Below are positions 36,036 to 44,617 of a stretch of DNA of 64,000 nt, piece after piece. This stretch comes from DASPOJ01 sp050014395 (GTDB taxonomy: Bacteria; Acidobacteriota; Terriglobia; Acidiferrales; UBA7541). The position numbers and the translations under genes were made by a program. Every line of letters begins with the position of its first letter. Position 1 is the stretch's first letter. The DNA is taken from contig JBEKDK010000007.1 of NCBI GenBank assembly GCA_050014395.1, forward strand, positions 1-64,000, read 5' to 3'. The notes beneath the pieces are model-generated. The model did not search any database, was not told the origin of the DNA, and saw nothing but the letters and a program-made list of their open reading frames with translations.

Positions 36036-37112
36036 CTATCCGCTGTGACGGAACAGCACGGTATCGCCTTCCTGCATGACGTACTCTTTCCCTTCCAGGC
36101 GCATCTTGCCGTGCTCGCGCGCCTGCGCCCAGCCTCCGGCGGAAATCAACTCATCCCAGCGCACGACTTCGGCGCGAATGAAACCGTGCTCGATATCCGT
36201 GTGGATCACGCCGGCGGCTTTCTGCGCCGTGGTGCCGCGGCGAATCGTCCACGCTCGGACTTCCGGCTCGCCCGCGGTGAAAAAAGATATCAGCCCGAGC
36301 AGCCGATACGTCGCTTCGATCAGCCGATCCAATCCCGATTGCTTCAATCCGTACGCGGCCAGCAATTCCACGGCTTCCGCGCCTTCGAGTTCCGACAACT
36401 CGGCTTCGATTCGCCCGCAGATCGGCACCAGCACCGTGCCGGGGCGGCCCATCAATTTTTCGCCTCCGTGGCGCGCAACGGCCGCATCCAGATCGGCCAC
36501 CTCGTCGTCACCCAAATTCAAAACGTAAAGCATTGGCCGCTGCGAAAGAAACATGAAGCCGCTCACCAGCTTTCGCTCTTCGGCGGAAAATTCCAGTTCG
36601 CGCAACGGCTGCTCCGCCTGTATCGCCGCGCGGCATCGAATCAGCAGCGCGAGTTCGTGCTCCAGTACGGTTTCCTTTTTCTTCTTCAGATCTTTTTCGA
36701 CGCGGTCGATGCGCCGCTCGATCTGATCCAGGTCGGCAAGCATCAATTCAAGATCGAGACTCACAGCATCGCGCAGCGGATCGACGGAGCCGGCCGAGTG
36801 CGCTACGCTCGGATCGTCAAACGCGCGCAGCACGTGCGCCAGCGCGTCCACTTCGCGCAAGGGCGCCAGCACGGCCGAATCGCGCGCGCGATCTTTTTGC
36901 ATTCCGCCAACGTCAACGTATTCCACCGTGGCGTACGTCGTCTTCTTTGGCTGGAATAGCGCCGCGAGTTTTTCAAGACGCGGCTCCGGAACGCGCGCGA
37001 CACCGACGTGCGTGGCGGCGTGCGCAGCTTTCTCATCGATACGCACGCGCGTCAGAATCCGAAACAGCGTGGTCTTGCCAACCTGTGGTAACCCAATGAT
37101 TCCTGTTTGCAT
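36036..37112 (-). CDS. ychF: Ribosome-binding ATPase YchF
   Basis: An Obg-family P-loop NTPase (ATP-preferring in E. coli) that binds ribosomes. The 358-residue protein begins MQTGIIGLPQVGKTTLFRIL, with QVGKTT where many YchF proteins have NVGKST. YVDVGGMQKDRARD represents G3, and the usual NxxD-type G4 fits LNLGDDEVAD. The C-terminal TGS domain is clear: SFFTAGEPEVRAWTIRRGTTAQK, with GVIHTDIEHGFIRAEV and HGKMRLEGKEYVMQEGDTV. It diverges from the AlkA-like gene with only a 32-base gap. Confidence 0.95.
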   Translation of the reverse strand: MQTGIIGLPQVGKTTLFRILTRVRIDEKAAHAATHVGVARVPEPRLEKLAALFQPKKTTYATVEYVDVGGMQKDRARDSAVLAPLREVDALAHVLRAFDDPSVAHSAGSVDPLRDAVSLDLELMLADLDQIERRIDRVEKDLKKKKETVLEHELALLIRCRAAIQAEQPLRELEFSAEERKLVSGFMFLSQRPMLYVLNLGDDEVADLDAAVARHGGEKLMGRPGTVLVPICGRIEAELSELEGAEAVELLAAYGLKQSGLDRLIEATYRLLGLISFFTAGEPEVRAWTIRRGTTAQKAAGVIHTDIEHGFIRAEVVRWDELISAGGWAQAREHGKMRLEGKEYVMQEGDTVLFRHSG

Positions 37113-37144
37113 GAGCGAGTGATCTTAGCATACGCTTCTTCGCC

Positions 37145-37876
37145 GTGAATTCTGAACCCCACGTTCTGCACACGCATCGCGCGGCGATACGCCATCTGAA
37201 GCGCGCTGATCCGCGCTTCGCGCGCGCGATCGATCGCATCGACAAAATCATTGGCCCGTTCAATATGAAGGTGGCCGGCCACCCGGGCCCGTACGAAGCT
37301 CTGCTGCGCGCGATTTTTTATCAGCAGTTGCACGGTAAAGCCGCCGCCACAATCCTGGGCCGCTTCAAAGCTAAATTCGGCAATGGCGATTTCCCCGCGC
37401 CCGCGCAAATCCTGGCCGCATCGACGCGCCAGCTTCGCTCCGTGGGACTCTCGCGCCAAAAGATCGCCGCGATCCGCGACCTGGCGCGCAAAACGCTGGA
37501 CGGCACAGTTCCCCCGCAAGCGGAAATCGAGCTGCTATCGAACGAAGAGATTATCGAGCGGCTGACGGCGGTGCGCGGCGTGGGCGTATGGACGGTCGAG
37601 ATGCTGCTGATATCCCAACTGGGGCGTCCGAACGTCCTGCCGGTTTCGGACTTCGGCGTGCGCAAAGGATTTCAGCTCGCATTCGGAAAAAAGAAAATGC
37701 CTACTCCGAAAGAGTTGGCGGCGTACGGCGAGCGCTGGCATCCGTATCGAACGGTGGCGAGCTGGTATTTGTGGCGCGCCTCGGACCATTTGTCGCGTAA
37801 AAAGGCCAAGCCCGCAACGCGGGCGACGGCGAGCGCGAACAAAAAATCCGCACCGAAGAAGAAATCGCGCCGGTAA
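37145..37876 (+). CDS. AlkA-like DNA-3-methyladenine glycosylase
   Basis: A 243-residue base-excision glycosylase of the HhH-GPD superfamily, starting at GTG 37145. The HhH is around LTAVRGVGVWTVEMLLISQLGR and the catalytic aspartate is in LPVSDFGVRKGFQ. The upstream YEALLRAIFYQQLHGKAAATI helix and WHPYRTVASWYLWRA near the end fit AlkA/DNA-3-methyladenine glycosylase II. The last ~25 residues are Lys/Ala-rich (KKAKPATRATASANKKSAPKKK), likely aiding DNA contact. It converges with the membrane-protein gene at 37,895. Confidence 0.9.
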   Translation: MNSEPHVLHTHRAAIRHLKRADPRFARAIDRIDKIIGPFNMKVAGHPGPYEALLRAIFYQQLHGKAAATILGRFKAKFGNGDFPAPAQILAASTRQLRSVGLSRQKIAAIRDLARKTLDGTVPPQAEIELLSNEEIIERLTAVRGVGVWTVEMLLISQLGRPNVLPVSDFGVRKGFQLAFGKKKMPTPKELAAYGERWHPYRTVASWYLWRASDHLSRKKAKPATRATASANKKSAPKKKSRR

Positions 37877-37902
37877 ACGCGCAGCCGGCCGGCTCTACGC
37901 GT
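37877..37902. terminator. Palindrome between convergent genes, possible bidirectional terminator
   Basis: AGCCGGCCGGCT (37883-37894) is a perfect 12-base palindrome between the stop codons of two convergent genes. ACGCG at 37877-37881 pairs with CGCGT at 37898-37902, extending the stem. There is no T-run, so intrinsic termination is unproven. Confidence 0.35.
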
Positions 37903-38374
37903 CAGCCGGCGTCTCGCGCGCCCTAAGGTACAGCGCCGTAATCCCCGCGAGCAGCACGATCACTTCCAACCAAAGCGAAACGCCGTGAAAGCGCTCGAAA
38001 GCCACGCGCATCGGATGTTCCGGCGGCGTCGCCCATACCGAGCCCATCTCCAGGCGCAACGTCTCCATCCGCGCGACGACCAAATACTGCGAAATGGCCG
38101 TCAAGATCACCATAAGCATCACGCAAATGGACGCGGGCGAACCCAGCGCGCCGGCGGACTTGGCGGCAAGCATCGTCGCCACCAGATAAATGAGGCCAAG
38201 CACGATTCCTGCCGTGTGCAGGTGTCCGATCGAATAGCCGATCATGGCGACTGCTTGATCGGGATTCGGCATCGTGTGAAACGCGCCCGGGGCGACGACC
38301 AGGCTGAAATAAAGGATCGCGCCGACCCAGGTGCCTAACGCGAAGAACTGCAACAATCGAAGCATCGAGCGCAT
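37895..38374 (-). CDS. DUF4149-like four-helix membrane protein
   Basis: A 159-residue protein from ATG 38374, with AAAGGA about 7 bases upstream; the frame stays open into the tRNA gene but without family signal. Four hydrophobic segments are predicted: LLQFFALGTWVGAILYFSLVV, YSIGHLHTAGIVLGLIYLVATM, SICVMLMVILTAISQYLV and SLWLEVIVLLAGITALYL. The opening and the PGAFHTMPNPDQA loop fit DUF4149 membrane proteins. The function is unknown. It is convergent with the AlkA-like gene. Confidence 0.8.
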   Translation of the reverse strand: MRSMLRLLQFFALGTWVGAILYFSLVVAPGAFHTMPNPDQAVAMIGYSIGHLHTAGIVLGLIYLVATMLAAKSAGALGSPASICVMLMVILTAISQYLVVARMETLRLEMGSVWATPPEHPMRVAFERFHGVSLWLEVIVLLAGITALYLRARETPADA

Positions 38375-38423
38375 TCTGAAATCCTTTAGAATAGATGTTG
38401 GGCCGGAACCGCACTCGGAAAAA

Positions 38424-38499
38424 TGGTGGGCGATCAAGGACTTGAACCTTGGACCTCTCCCGTGTGAGGGGAGCGCTCTAACCACTGAGCTAATCGCCC
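38424..38499 (-). tRNA. tRNA-Val (CAC), CCA encoded
   Basis: Folded by eye on the minus strand: the acceptor GGGCGAT pairs with ATCGCCC, the D arm is GCTC...GAGC, and the anticodon stem CTCCC/GGGAG holds loop CTCACAC with anticodon CAC (reads GUG, valine). The T arm is CAAGG TTCAAGT CCTTG. Discriminator A is followed by an encoded CCA at 38424-38426, then TTTTT. It is on the strand opposite moxR. Confidence 0.95.
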
Positions 38500-38558
38500 G
38501 CGCTTCCGTTTCTAACAGAAGCATCGCGGATTATCAACACGATGGGGACTGGCAAACA

Positions 38559-39506
38559 ATGACAACGGTGGTGCGGGATCAACTGAGTGAATTGCGCGGC
38601 GCGATCGGTCGTGCGATTCGCGGCAAAGACGACGTGATCGATCTGGCCATCGTGGCGCTGCTCGCGCGCGGCCACCTGCTGATTGAGGACGTCCCCGGCG
38701 TCGGCAAAACGACGCTCGCGCAGGCCCTGGCTCGCTCGTTCCACTGCACGTTCCAGCGCATCCAGTTCACTTCCGATCTGCTTCCCTCCGACGTGATCGG
38801 CGTCAGCGTGTTCAACTCGACGACGCAGCAATTCGATTTCAAGCGCGGGCCGCTTTTCGCCAACGTCGTGCTGGCCGACGAAATCAATCGCACCACGCCG
38901 AAGACGCAATCGGCGCTGCTGGAAGCCATGAACGAAGCGCAAGTGACGGTTGAAAATCACACCTACGTTCTGCCGCAGCCATTCCTGGTGCTCGCCACGC
39001 AAAATCCGATCGAGCATCACGGCACGTATCCGCTGCCCGAATCGCAGCTCGATCGATTCCTGTTGCGAATCCGCATGGGTTATCCCGCGCGCGATAGCGA
39101 GCGCGACATTATGCGCCAGCACCGCGGCGGCGACCCGATGCTGACCGTCGAGCCGGTGATGGAAGCTGCCGACGTGGCCGCGATGCAGCGCGGTGTCGAA
39201 CAAACTCGCGTGGACGATTCGCTCGCCGATTACGCCATCGAAATCGTCGAACGCACGCGCCGCGCCGAGCAGCTCTTGCTGGGCGTCAGCCCGCGCGGAC
39301 TGCTGATGTTGCAGCGCGCTGCGCAAGCCCGGGCGTATCTTGATGGCCGCGATTATTGTTTGCCTGACGATTTCAAGCGCCTGATTCTGCCGGTGTTCGC
39401 GCATCGCGTCGTCGTCAACACGCGTTACGCCTCCACGCAGAAAAAATCCGCGCAGGCCGAATCCATCCTCACCGAGATCGTCGAATCCACGCGCGTCCCC
39501 CTCTGA
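38559..39506 (+). CDS. MoxR-family AAA+ ATPase
   Basis: A 315-residue chaperone-like AAA+ ATPase, from ATG 38559; the open frame extends upstream across the tRNA but without family signal. Walker A is EDVPGVGKTTLAQALA, with Walker B in VLADEINRTTPKTQSALLEAMNE, the sensor 1 in VLATQNPIEHHGTYPLPESQLDRF, and the arginine-rich LGVSPRGLLMLQRAAQARAY helix near the end. MoxR proteins act with DUF58 and transglutaminase-like partners in maturation of other proteins or of the envelope. Its TGA overlaps the DUF58 ATG (TGATG). Confidence 0.95.
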   Translation: MTTVVRDQLSELRGAIGRAIRGKDDVIDLAIVALLARGHLLIEDVPGVGKTTLAQALARSFHCTFQRIQFTSDLLPSDVIGVSVFNSTTQQFDFKRGPLFANVVLADEINRTTPKTQSALLEAMNEAQVTVENHTYVLPQPFLVLATQNPIEHHGTYPLPESQLDRFLLRIRMGYPARDSERDIMRQHRGGDPMLTVEPVMEAADVAAMQRGVEQTRVDDSLADYAIEIVERTRRAEQLLLGVSPRGLLMLQRAAQARAYLDGRDYCLPDDFKRLILPVFAHRVVVNTRYASTQKKSAQAESILTEIVESTRVPL

Positions 39507-40879
39507 TGGCTTCCACCGCCGGCATCGCGTCTGACCGCGCGTCCAGTAGCGACCCGGATCGCGCCGCGAACAAAAAATCGGAACGCGCGTCGTGGCGCAA
39601 TTTTTTCGTCGCAATGGGCGCGCTGGGCCTCGCGCTTGCCTTGGCGCTTTATTCAGGCGCCGCGGCGCAGACGGGCCACTTGGCGGTCGCGGCCGGTTCG
39701 GCGCTCACCGCGCTCGCGCTGGCCGGCTGGGTCGGCCTCACGATCGTGCCGAAACTCGCGCGGCGCACGCCGCTGCGCTGGCTGGCCTATCAAATCGATT
39801 ACAAGCTGACGCGCGAAGGCATCGTTTACCTGGGCGGCGTCGGCGTGGTCACGCTGGCCGCGCTCAACACCGGCAACAATCTTCTGTTCATGGTTCTGGC
39901 GTGCTTGCTCTCCGGCATTTTGATTTCCGGCGTGCTTTCGCGCGTGGTGCTTTCCGGCGTCGATTTGCATCTCGAATTGCCGGAGCACATTTTCGCCAAG
40001 CAGCCCGCCGTGGCTCTGGCGGAGCTGCGCAATGAAAAATTCTGGCTGCCGTCGTTTTCGCTGTCCGTCGTCGGCGAAGCGCCGGAATCGAAACGCCAGC
40101 ACGCGCGTGCGGCCGCCGCGATCCTCACGCGGCCCGTCTACTTCCCTTACCTGCCGCGCCGCGGATCCGTGCGCCAAAGCGTTGAGCTGACCTTCCCGCG
40201 CCGCGGCATGTACCGGCAAGACGCGCTCGGCCTGCGCACCAAATTTCCATTCGGCTTTTTGCAGAAGACGCGGCGCATGGACGCGAATCTGGAGATCGTC
40301 GCGTATCCAGCCGTGAAGCCCAGCGATGAATTTTACGATGTGCTGCCGCTCGTCACCGGCGAGCTTGAAAGTTACGTGCGCGGCCGCGGCCACGATCTTT
40401 ACGCGATTCGCGATTACCGCTCCACCGACAGCGCGCGCCACGTCGATTGGAAAGCCACGGCGAAGAAAGCGTCGCTTCAGGTTCGCGAATTTGCGCGCGA
40501 GGATGAACGCCGCGTGCTCCTCGCTCTCGATCCCGAAATCGATCCCGCCGCGTTCAAGAATGTCCAGGATATGAACGCGCGCTTTGATCGCGCCGTCGAT
40601 CTCTGCGCCAGCCTCGCCTGGCATTTCTACGAACTCGATTCCGTCCTCGAATTCCGCACCGCCGGCACCACGATTCCCGCCGCCCCCGCCGCGGAAATCA
40701 TCTACGACGCACTGCGCAGCCTTGCCCTGGCCGAGCCGCGCCCGCGCAGCGCCGCCCCGCGTTTCCTCGATCAACTCACCGAGCAGCCCGACATTTTCAA
40801 AATCATCGTAACGTTCGAGCCCCGCGGCGGCGTCCCCACGCGCCTCTGGACCTCCTCCTATTTGTTATTCCAATCCTGA
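39506..40879 (+). CDS. DUF58 membrane protein (MoxR partner)
   Basis: A 457-residue protein with two to four hydrophobic segments in the first ~160 residues (FFVAMGALGLALALALY; GIVYLGGVGVVTLAALNTGNNLL; LACLLSGILISGVLSRVVL). The conserved DUF58 core is RGHDLYAIRDYRSTDSARHVDWKATAKK (positions about 296-322), where the R-Y-R...D...R-H-V-D-W-K pattern is diagnostic. It is translationally coupled to moxR. DUF58 proteins resemble von Willebrand factor A-like folds in their soluble part, but I see no clear MIDAS motif. Confidence 0.92.
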   Translation: MASTAGIASDRASSSDPDRAANKKSERASWRNFFVAMGALGLALALALYSGAAAQTGHLAVAAGSALTALALAGWVGLTIVPKLARRTPLRWLAYQIDYKLTREGIVYLGGVGVVTLAALNTGNNLLFMVLACLLSGILISGVLSRVVLSGVDLHLELPEHIFAKQPAVALAELRNEKFWLPSFSLSVVGEAPESKRQHARAAAAILTRPVYFPYLPRRGSVRQSVELTFPRRGMYRQDALGLRTKFPFGFLQKTRRMDANLEIVAYPAVKPSDEFYDVLPLVTGELESYVRGRGHDLYAIRDYRSTDSARHVDWKATAKKASLQVREFAREDERRVLLALDPEIDPAAFKNVQDMNARFDRAVDLCASLAWHFYELDSVLEFRTAGTTIPAAPAAEIIYDALRSLALAEPRPRSAAPRFLDQLTEQPDIFKIIVTFEPRGGVPTRLWTSSYLLFQS

Positions 40880-40913
40880 CGACTAGAGCTGACGACTTAG
40901 CGAGAAGTGGGTG

Positions 40914-40949
40914 CCCCATCTTTGTCCGCCGCGGCAGACAAAGGTGGGG
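40914..40949. repeat. Long hairpin element between the DUF58 gene and mutY
   Basis: CCCCATCTTTGTC (40914-40926) pairs with GACAAAGGTGGGG (40937-40949), giving a 13-base stem with one T-G wobble. The 10-base loop itself contains the palindrome GCCGCGGC. It lies in a 137-base intergenic gap. It could be a terminator lacking a T-run, or a mobile palindromic (REP-like) element; copies elsewhere would decide. Confidence 0.65.
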
Positions 40950-41016
40950 ACCTTGGCCATCACTTTCGCCTCTACGCGTAAGATGTAGGTTGCGGGTTGT
41001 GTCAGAATGCCGTGCG

Positions 41017-42186
41017 ATGGCATCGCCGAACAAATTATTGGCGAGCAATTCCTCGATCGCGCGTTTCCGTCGCGACCTGCTCGCGTGGTATCGCGCCGCG
41101 AAGCGCGATCTTCCCTGGCGCCGCACGCGCGATCCGTACCGCATCTGGCTTTCCGAAATAATGTTGCAGCAAACGCGCGTCGCCGCCGTGATCGAATACT
41201 ACAATCGCTTCCTCGCGCGCTTCCCGACAGTCGAGGCGCTGGCCGCGGCGCGCCTCGATGAAGTTCTGCGACTCTGGGCCGGCCTCGGCTATTACAGCCG
41301 CGCGCGCAATCTACATCGCGCCGCGCAAGAAATCGTTGCGCGCCACGGCGCCGAATTTCCGCGCACATGGGACGCCGCGATCGCGCTGCCCGGCGTTGGC
41401 AAATACACCGCGGCCGCAATTCTGAGCATCGCCTACGACGCGCCGCACGCCGTGCTCGATGGAAACGTCGCGCGTGTATTGGCGCGCCTCGACGCTGTGC
41501 GCGGCGATCCGCGCGCCCCGAGCCGATGGAACGCCCTCGCCGCGCGCTCGCAGCGACTCGCCGATCCCACCGCGCCCGGCGATTGGAATCAAGCCATGAT
41601 GGAACTCGGCGCCGTCATCTGTCTGCCCGCAGCGCCGCGATGCGATGAATGCCCCGTGCAGCGCTTCTGCCGCGCGCACGCCCTCGGCCTTGAAAATTCG
41701 CTGCCCGCCGCGCGGCGCAAGCGCGCGCCCGAAAGCGTCACTCTGGCTGCAGCCGTCCTGCTCGATGCGCGCGGCCGGACGTTGCTCGTTCGCCCCGTCG
41801 CGGCCGACTCCGCGCTCTTTTCGCGCATGTGGCAATTCCCCGCCGTCACCGTGAACGCGGTCGCTGCCGCTTCCGCCACAACGCACGCGAGCGAAAATGC
41901 CGCGCTAGCGAAACATCTCCGCCGTTCGTTCGGTATGAACGCAGTCAAATTCGCGCACCTCGAACCCGCCGACGATTCGCGCCACACCGTAACTTTCCGC
42001 CGCATTCGCCTCGCCACGTTCCTGCTGCGCGTCAAAAAATTGCCACGCGTTCCGCACTCGCGCACCCCACTCCTCGCGCGCGTAACGCACCTCGCCGTTT
42101 CCAGCGCCACAAAAAAAATCGCCACCGCGGCCCTGCGCGCCATCGCCGCCGCTCCCGCACGGAATCGCCGCACGTCGGCATCGTAA
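41017..42186 (+). CDS. mutY: A/G-specific adenine glycosylase
   Basis: Removes adenine mispaired with 8-oxoG or G. From ATG 41017 (MASPNKLL) the protein has 389 residues. DPYRIWLSEIMLQQTRVAAVIEYY carries the catalytic glutamate, ALPGVGKYTAAAILSIAYD is the HhH, and LDGNVARVLARL carries the catalytic aspartate. The 4Fe-4S loop is C-x6-C-x2-C-x5-C in CLPAAPRCDECPVQRFC. The C-terminal NUDIX-like OB domain (ESVTLAAAVLLDARGRTLLVRP) is the 8-oxoG recogniser. It is inserted between DUF58 and the transglutaminase gene, with hairpins on both sides. Confidence 0.95.
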   Translation: MASPNKLLASNSSIARFRRDLLAWYRAAKRDLPWRRTRDPYRIWLSEIMLQQTRVAAVIEYYNRFLARFPTVEALAAARLDEVLRLWAGLGYYSRARNLHRAAQEIVARHGAEFPRTWDAAIALPGVGKYTAAAILSIAYDAPHAVLDGNVARVLARLDAVRGDPRAPSRWNALAARSQRLADPTAPGDWNQAMMELGAVICLPAAPRCDECPVQRFCRAHALGLENSLPAARRKRAPESVTLAAAVLLDARGRTLLVRPVAADSALFSRMWQFPAVTVNAVAAASATTHASENAALAKHLRRSFGMNAVKFAHLEPADDSRHTVTFRRIRLATFLLRVKKLPRVPHSRTPLLARVTHLAVSSATKKIATAALRAIAAAPARNRRTSAS

Positions 42187-42251
42187 TCACTTGGAGCCCC
42201 CGCGCTCCCCCCGCGCCGCACCCTCTCGCCCCGGCTGTTAGAATTTGGGTG

Positions 42252-42278
42252 CCGCACCCTCCGCTCTTGAGGGTGCGG
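42252..42278. repeat. Perfect 10-bp hairpin between mutY and the transglutaminase gene
   Basis: CCGCACCCTC (42252-42261) pairs perfectly with GAGGGTGCGG (42269-42278) around a 7-base loop. It is followed by TTCTTGAATTTT, which has a T-rich tail, so it could terminate mutY transcription. It is one of two hairpins flanking mutY. Confidence 0.6.
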
Positions 42279-42318
42279 TTCTTGAATTTTCTTCTCCGCA
42301 CGCGAGGCAACGCGCTCC

Positions 42319-44568
42319 ATGCCGCCAGCGACAGCATCCCGCCCCGCGCATCTCTCCGCGCTCGACCGCTATTTCGAAATCTCGCTCTACCTCCTCCTGC
42401 TCACAAGCGTCCTCGCGCTGGTCTCCACCGGCAAACTCGATCTTGTCGCCATGCTCGGCGCCCCCGCGGCGCTCGTGGTGAAAGGCATTCGCTGGCTGCG
42501 CGGACTGAAGCCCGAACTTTCTCCGCGCGCGGCCACATGGATCGTGGTGGCCTATCTGCTATTTTTCCCCGTGGATCTGTGGTGGGTCTCGCGTTTGCTC
42601 ACCGCCGGCTCGCAAAATCCCGGGTTGTTCGCGGCGCTGCTGGCCGCGATTCATCTGATGCTCTTCGTGATGATGATTCGCCTGTTCAGCGCGCGGACCA
42701 CGCGCGACCACCTCTTCCTTGCGATGCTGGCGTTTGCCACCATGCTTTGCGCCGCGATCCTCACGGTTGGCACGGCGTACCTGATGTTCTTCTTCGCGTT
42801 CCTCGTGCTGGCCATTTCCACTTTCGTCGGCCTGGAAATGCGCCGCGGCGCCGAAGCCGCCGCCGCGACGCCGCTCGAATCCGGCACATCCGCCGGCCGC
42901 CGCCTGCAACGCGCGCTCGGCGGCACATCCGCTGTGCTGGCGCTCGGAACGCTGGTGGTCGGCACGGCGATTTTCTTCATGATCCCGCGCGTTTCCGCCG
43001 GCTATCTTTCCGGCTACAACCTGCAGCCCACGCTCATCTCCGGTTTCTCCGACGACGTTGAACTCGGCGAAATCGGCGTGATCAAAAAAAGCAGCGCTGT
43101 GGTCATGCGCATCGAAATTCAGGGCGACGCGTCCGCCGCGCAAGATGTTCACTGGCGCGGCATCGTGCTCACCACTTTCGACGGCCGCCGCTGGTCCACC
43201 GACGAGCGCGAACCCAGCGCGATCCTGCTCGGCTCCGGCGGCTGGTACATGCTGGCGCCCGGGCCTGCGCCCGCGTTGCGCCGCTCCGCGCCGCTGCGCT
43301 ACACGGTTCTGCTCGAACCGCTCGCCACGACCTCGCTTTTTTTCGCCGCTGAGCCCGAAAGCGCGCGCGGCTCCTTCGGCGCTGGCGCTTCCGCCGCGGC
43401 TGCGGGCCGCAATTATCTGATGCGAGACCAAACCGGCTCGGTCTTCGATCCGTTCCACTCCTTCGACCGCGTCCGCTACGAAGCTGTTTCGTCGAGGGCG
43501 GAAAATCCCCAGGACGATCTTCGCAGCGCCGCGACGATTTATCCCCGCGATATCCGCGCGACGTACCTGCAATTGCCCACGCTCGATCCGCGCATTCCCG
43601 CGCTCGCACAGCAGATCACCGCGCACAGCGCGAACCCGTACGATAAAGCGGCAGCCATCGCCGCTTACCTGCGCACGCACTACGGTTACACGCTCGATCT
43701 TTCCGGCACGCCGCCGCCGGATCCGCTGGCCTATTTTCTTTTCCAGAAGCGCGCCGGCCACTGCGAATATTTCGCCTCGGCCATGACGGTGATGGTCCGC
43801 AGCCTGGGCATTCCCGCGCGCTACATCAATGGATTTCTTCCCGGCGAATACAACAGCGTTGCCGGCGATTACATCATCCGCGCCAGCGACGCGCACAGTT
43901 GGGTCGAAGTTTATTTCCCGGATTACGGCTGGATCACCTTCGACCCCACGCCGCCGTCGGCAGCCGAGCCCGCCGGTTTCGTGGCTCGCCTCGGGGAGTA
44001 TTGGGATTGGTTCCAGCTCAGTTGGAGCGAATGGGTGATCAACTACGATTTCTCGCGCCAGTTCCAGCTAGCGCAAGGCGTGCAGCGCGCCTCGCGCGCG
44101 TGGACCGAGCGCTGGATCGAGCGCGTCCAGTCCGCCCGCTCCGGCGCCACCGACTGGATGATGGCCTTGCAAATTCGCGCCCTGCGCTGGCCGCGCCGCG
44201 ACTATTTTTGGCTGATCCTGCTGGCCGCGGCATCGATCGTGGCGCTCGTTGCCTGGAAATTCGCGCCGCGCATCGCAAAATATTGGCAGCTCCGCTTCGC
44301 CGCGCACGGCGCCGCCACCGCGCATCTCGCCACGCTGCACTACGAGGAAATGCTCCATCTCCTGAAGCGCCGCGGCATCACAAAGCCCGCCGGCCAAACC
44401 CCTCTCGAGTTCGCCGCGTCGCTCGGCCTCGGCGAAGCTGCCGCCCCCGTCGCCGCGCTCACCAGCCTCTACCAAGCCGCCCGCTTCGGCGACGCCCCCA
44501 CGAATCGCGAAGAGTTAAAAGCTCTCCTCGACCGCGTCCGCCGCACATCACGCTCCGCGCCTGTGTAG
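42319..44568 (+). CDS. TgpA-like membrane transglutaminase (DUF3488 plus transglutaminase core)
   Basis: A 749-residue protein with about six membrane segments in the first ~230 residues (ISLYLLLLTSVLALVST; HLMLFVMMIRLF; LAFATMLCAAILTVGTAYLMFFFAFLVLAI), the DUF3488/TgpA_N architecture. The periplasmic transglutaminase core has a full catalytic triad: C482 in GHCEYFASAMTVMVRSLG, H526 in DAHSWVEVYF and D542 in ITFDPTPP. A final membrane segment is at about 630-650 (YFWLILLAAASIVALVAW), then a cytoplasmic DUF4129-like tail (YEEMLHLLKRRGI...LALASLGLGEAA-like). MoxR, DUF58 and TgpA commonly cluster. Confidence 0.93.
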   Translation: MPPATASRPAHLSALDRYFEISLYLLLLTSVLALVSTGKLDLVAMLGAPAALVVKGIRWLRGLKPELSPRAATWIVVAYLLFFPVDLWWVSRLLTAGSQNPGLFAALLAAIHLMLFVMMIRLFSARTTRDHLFLAMLAFATMLCAAILTVGTAYLMFFFAFLVLAISTFVGLEMRRGAEAAAATPLESGTSAGRRLQRALGGTSAVLALGTLVVGTAIFFMIPRVSAGYLSGYNLQPTLISGFSDDVELGEIGVIKKSSAVVMRIEIQGDASAAQDVHWRGIVLTTFDGRRWSTDEREPSAILLGSGGWYMLAPGPAPALRRSAPLRYTVLLEPLATTSLFFAAEPESARGSFGAGASAAAAGRNYLMRDQTGSVFDPFHSFDRVRYEAVSSRAENPQDDLRSAATIYPRDIRATYLQLPTLDPRIPALAQQITAHSANPYDKAAAIAAYLRTHYGYTLDLSGTPPPDPLAYFLFQKRAGHCEYFASAMTVMVRSLGIPARYINGFLPGEYNSVAGDYIIRASDAHSWVEVYFPDYGWITFDPTPPSAAEPAGFVARLGEYWDWFQLSWSEWVINYDFSRQFQLAQGVQRASRAWTERWIERVQSARSGATDWMMALQIRALRWPRRDYFWLILLAAASIVALVAWKFAPRIAKYWQLRFAAHGAATAHLATLHYEEMLHLLKRRGITKPAGQTPLEFAASLGLGEAAAPVAALTSLYQAARFGDAPTNREELKALLDRVRRTSRSAPV

Positions 44569-44594
44569 CGCCAATGGCGCGTGGCGGAGCCACG
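44568..44594. terminator. Two adjacent inverted repeats between convergent genes
   Basis: GCGCCA/TGGCGC (44568-44580, one-base centre) and CGTGGC/GCCACG (44580-44594, three-base loop) lie directly at the 3' end of the transglutaminase gene, before the convergent gene's stop at 44,618. There is no T-run. A role in ending transcription from both sides is possible but not shown. Confidence 0.35.
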
Positions 44595-44617
44595 ACAAGT
44601 TCGCCGTACAAATACGA

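Noticed and set aside
40914..40949. The hairpin as an insertion-sequence end
   Set aside because: No transposase fragment or target-site duplication was seen nearby; it is kept only as a hairpin/repeat element.
42559..43896. A 445-codon minus-strand open frame opposite the transglutaminase gene
   Set aside because: The plus-strand protein has a full catalytic triad and TM layout; the opposite frame has only Arg/Gly/Glu-rich low-complexity text.
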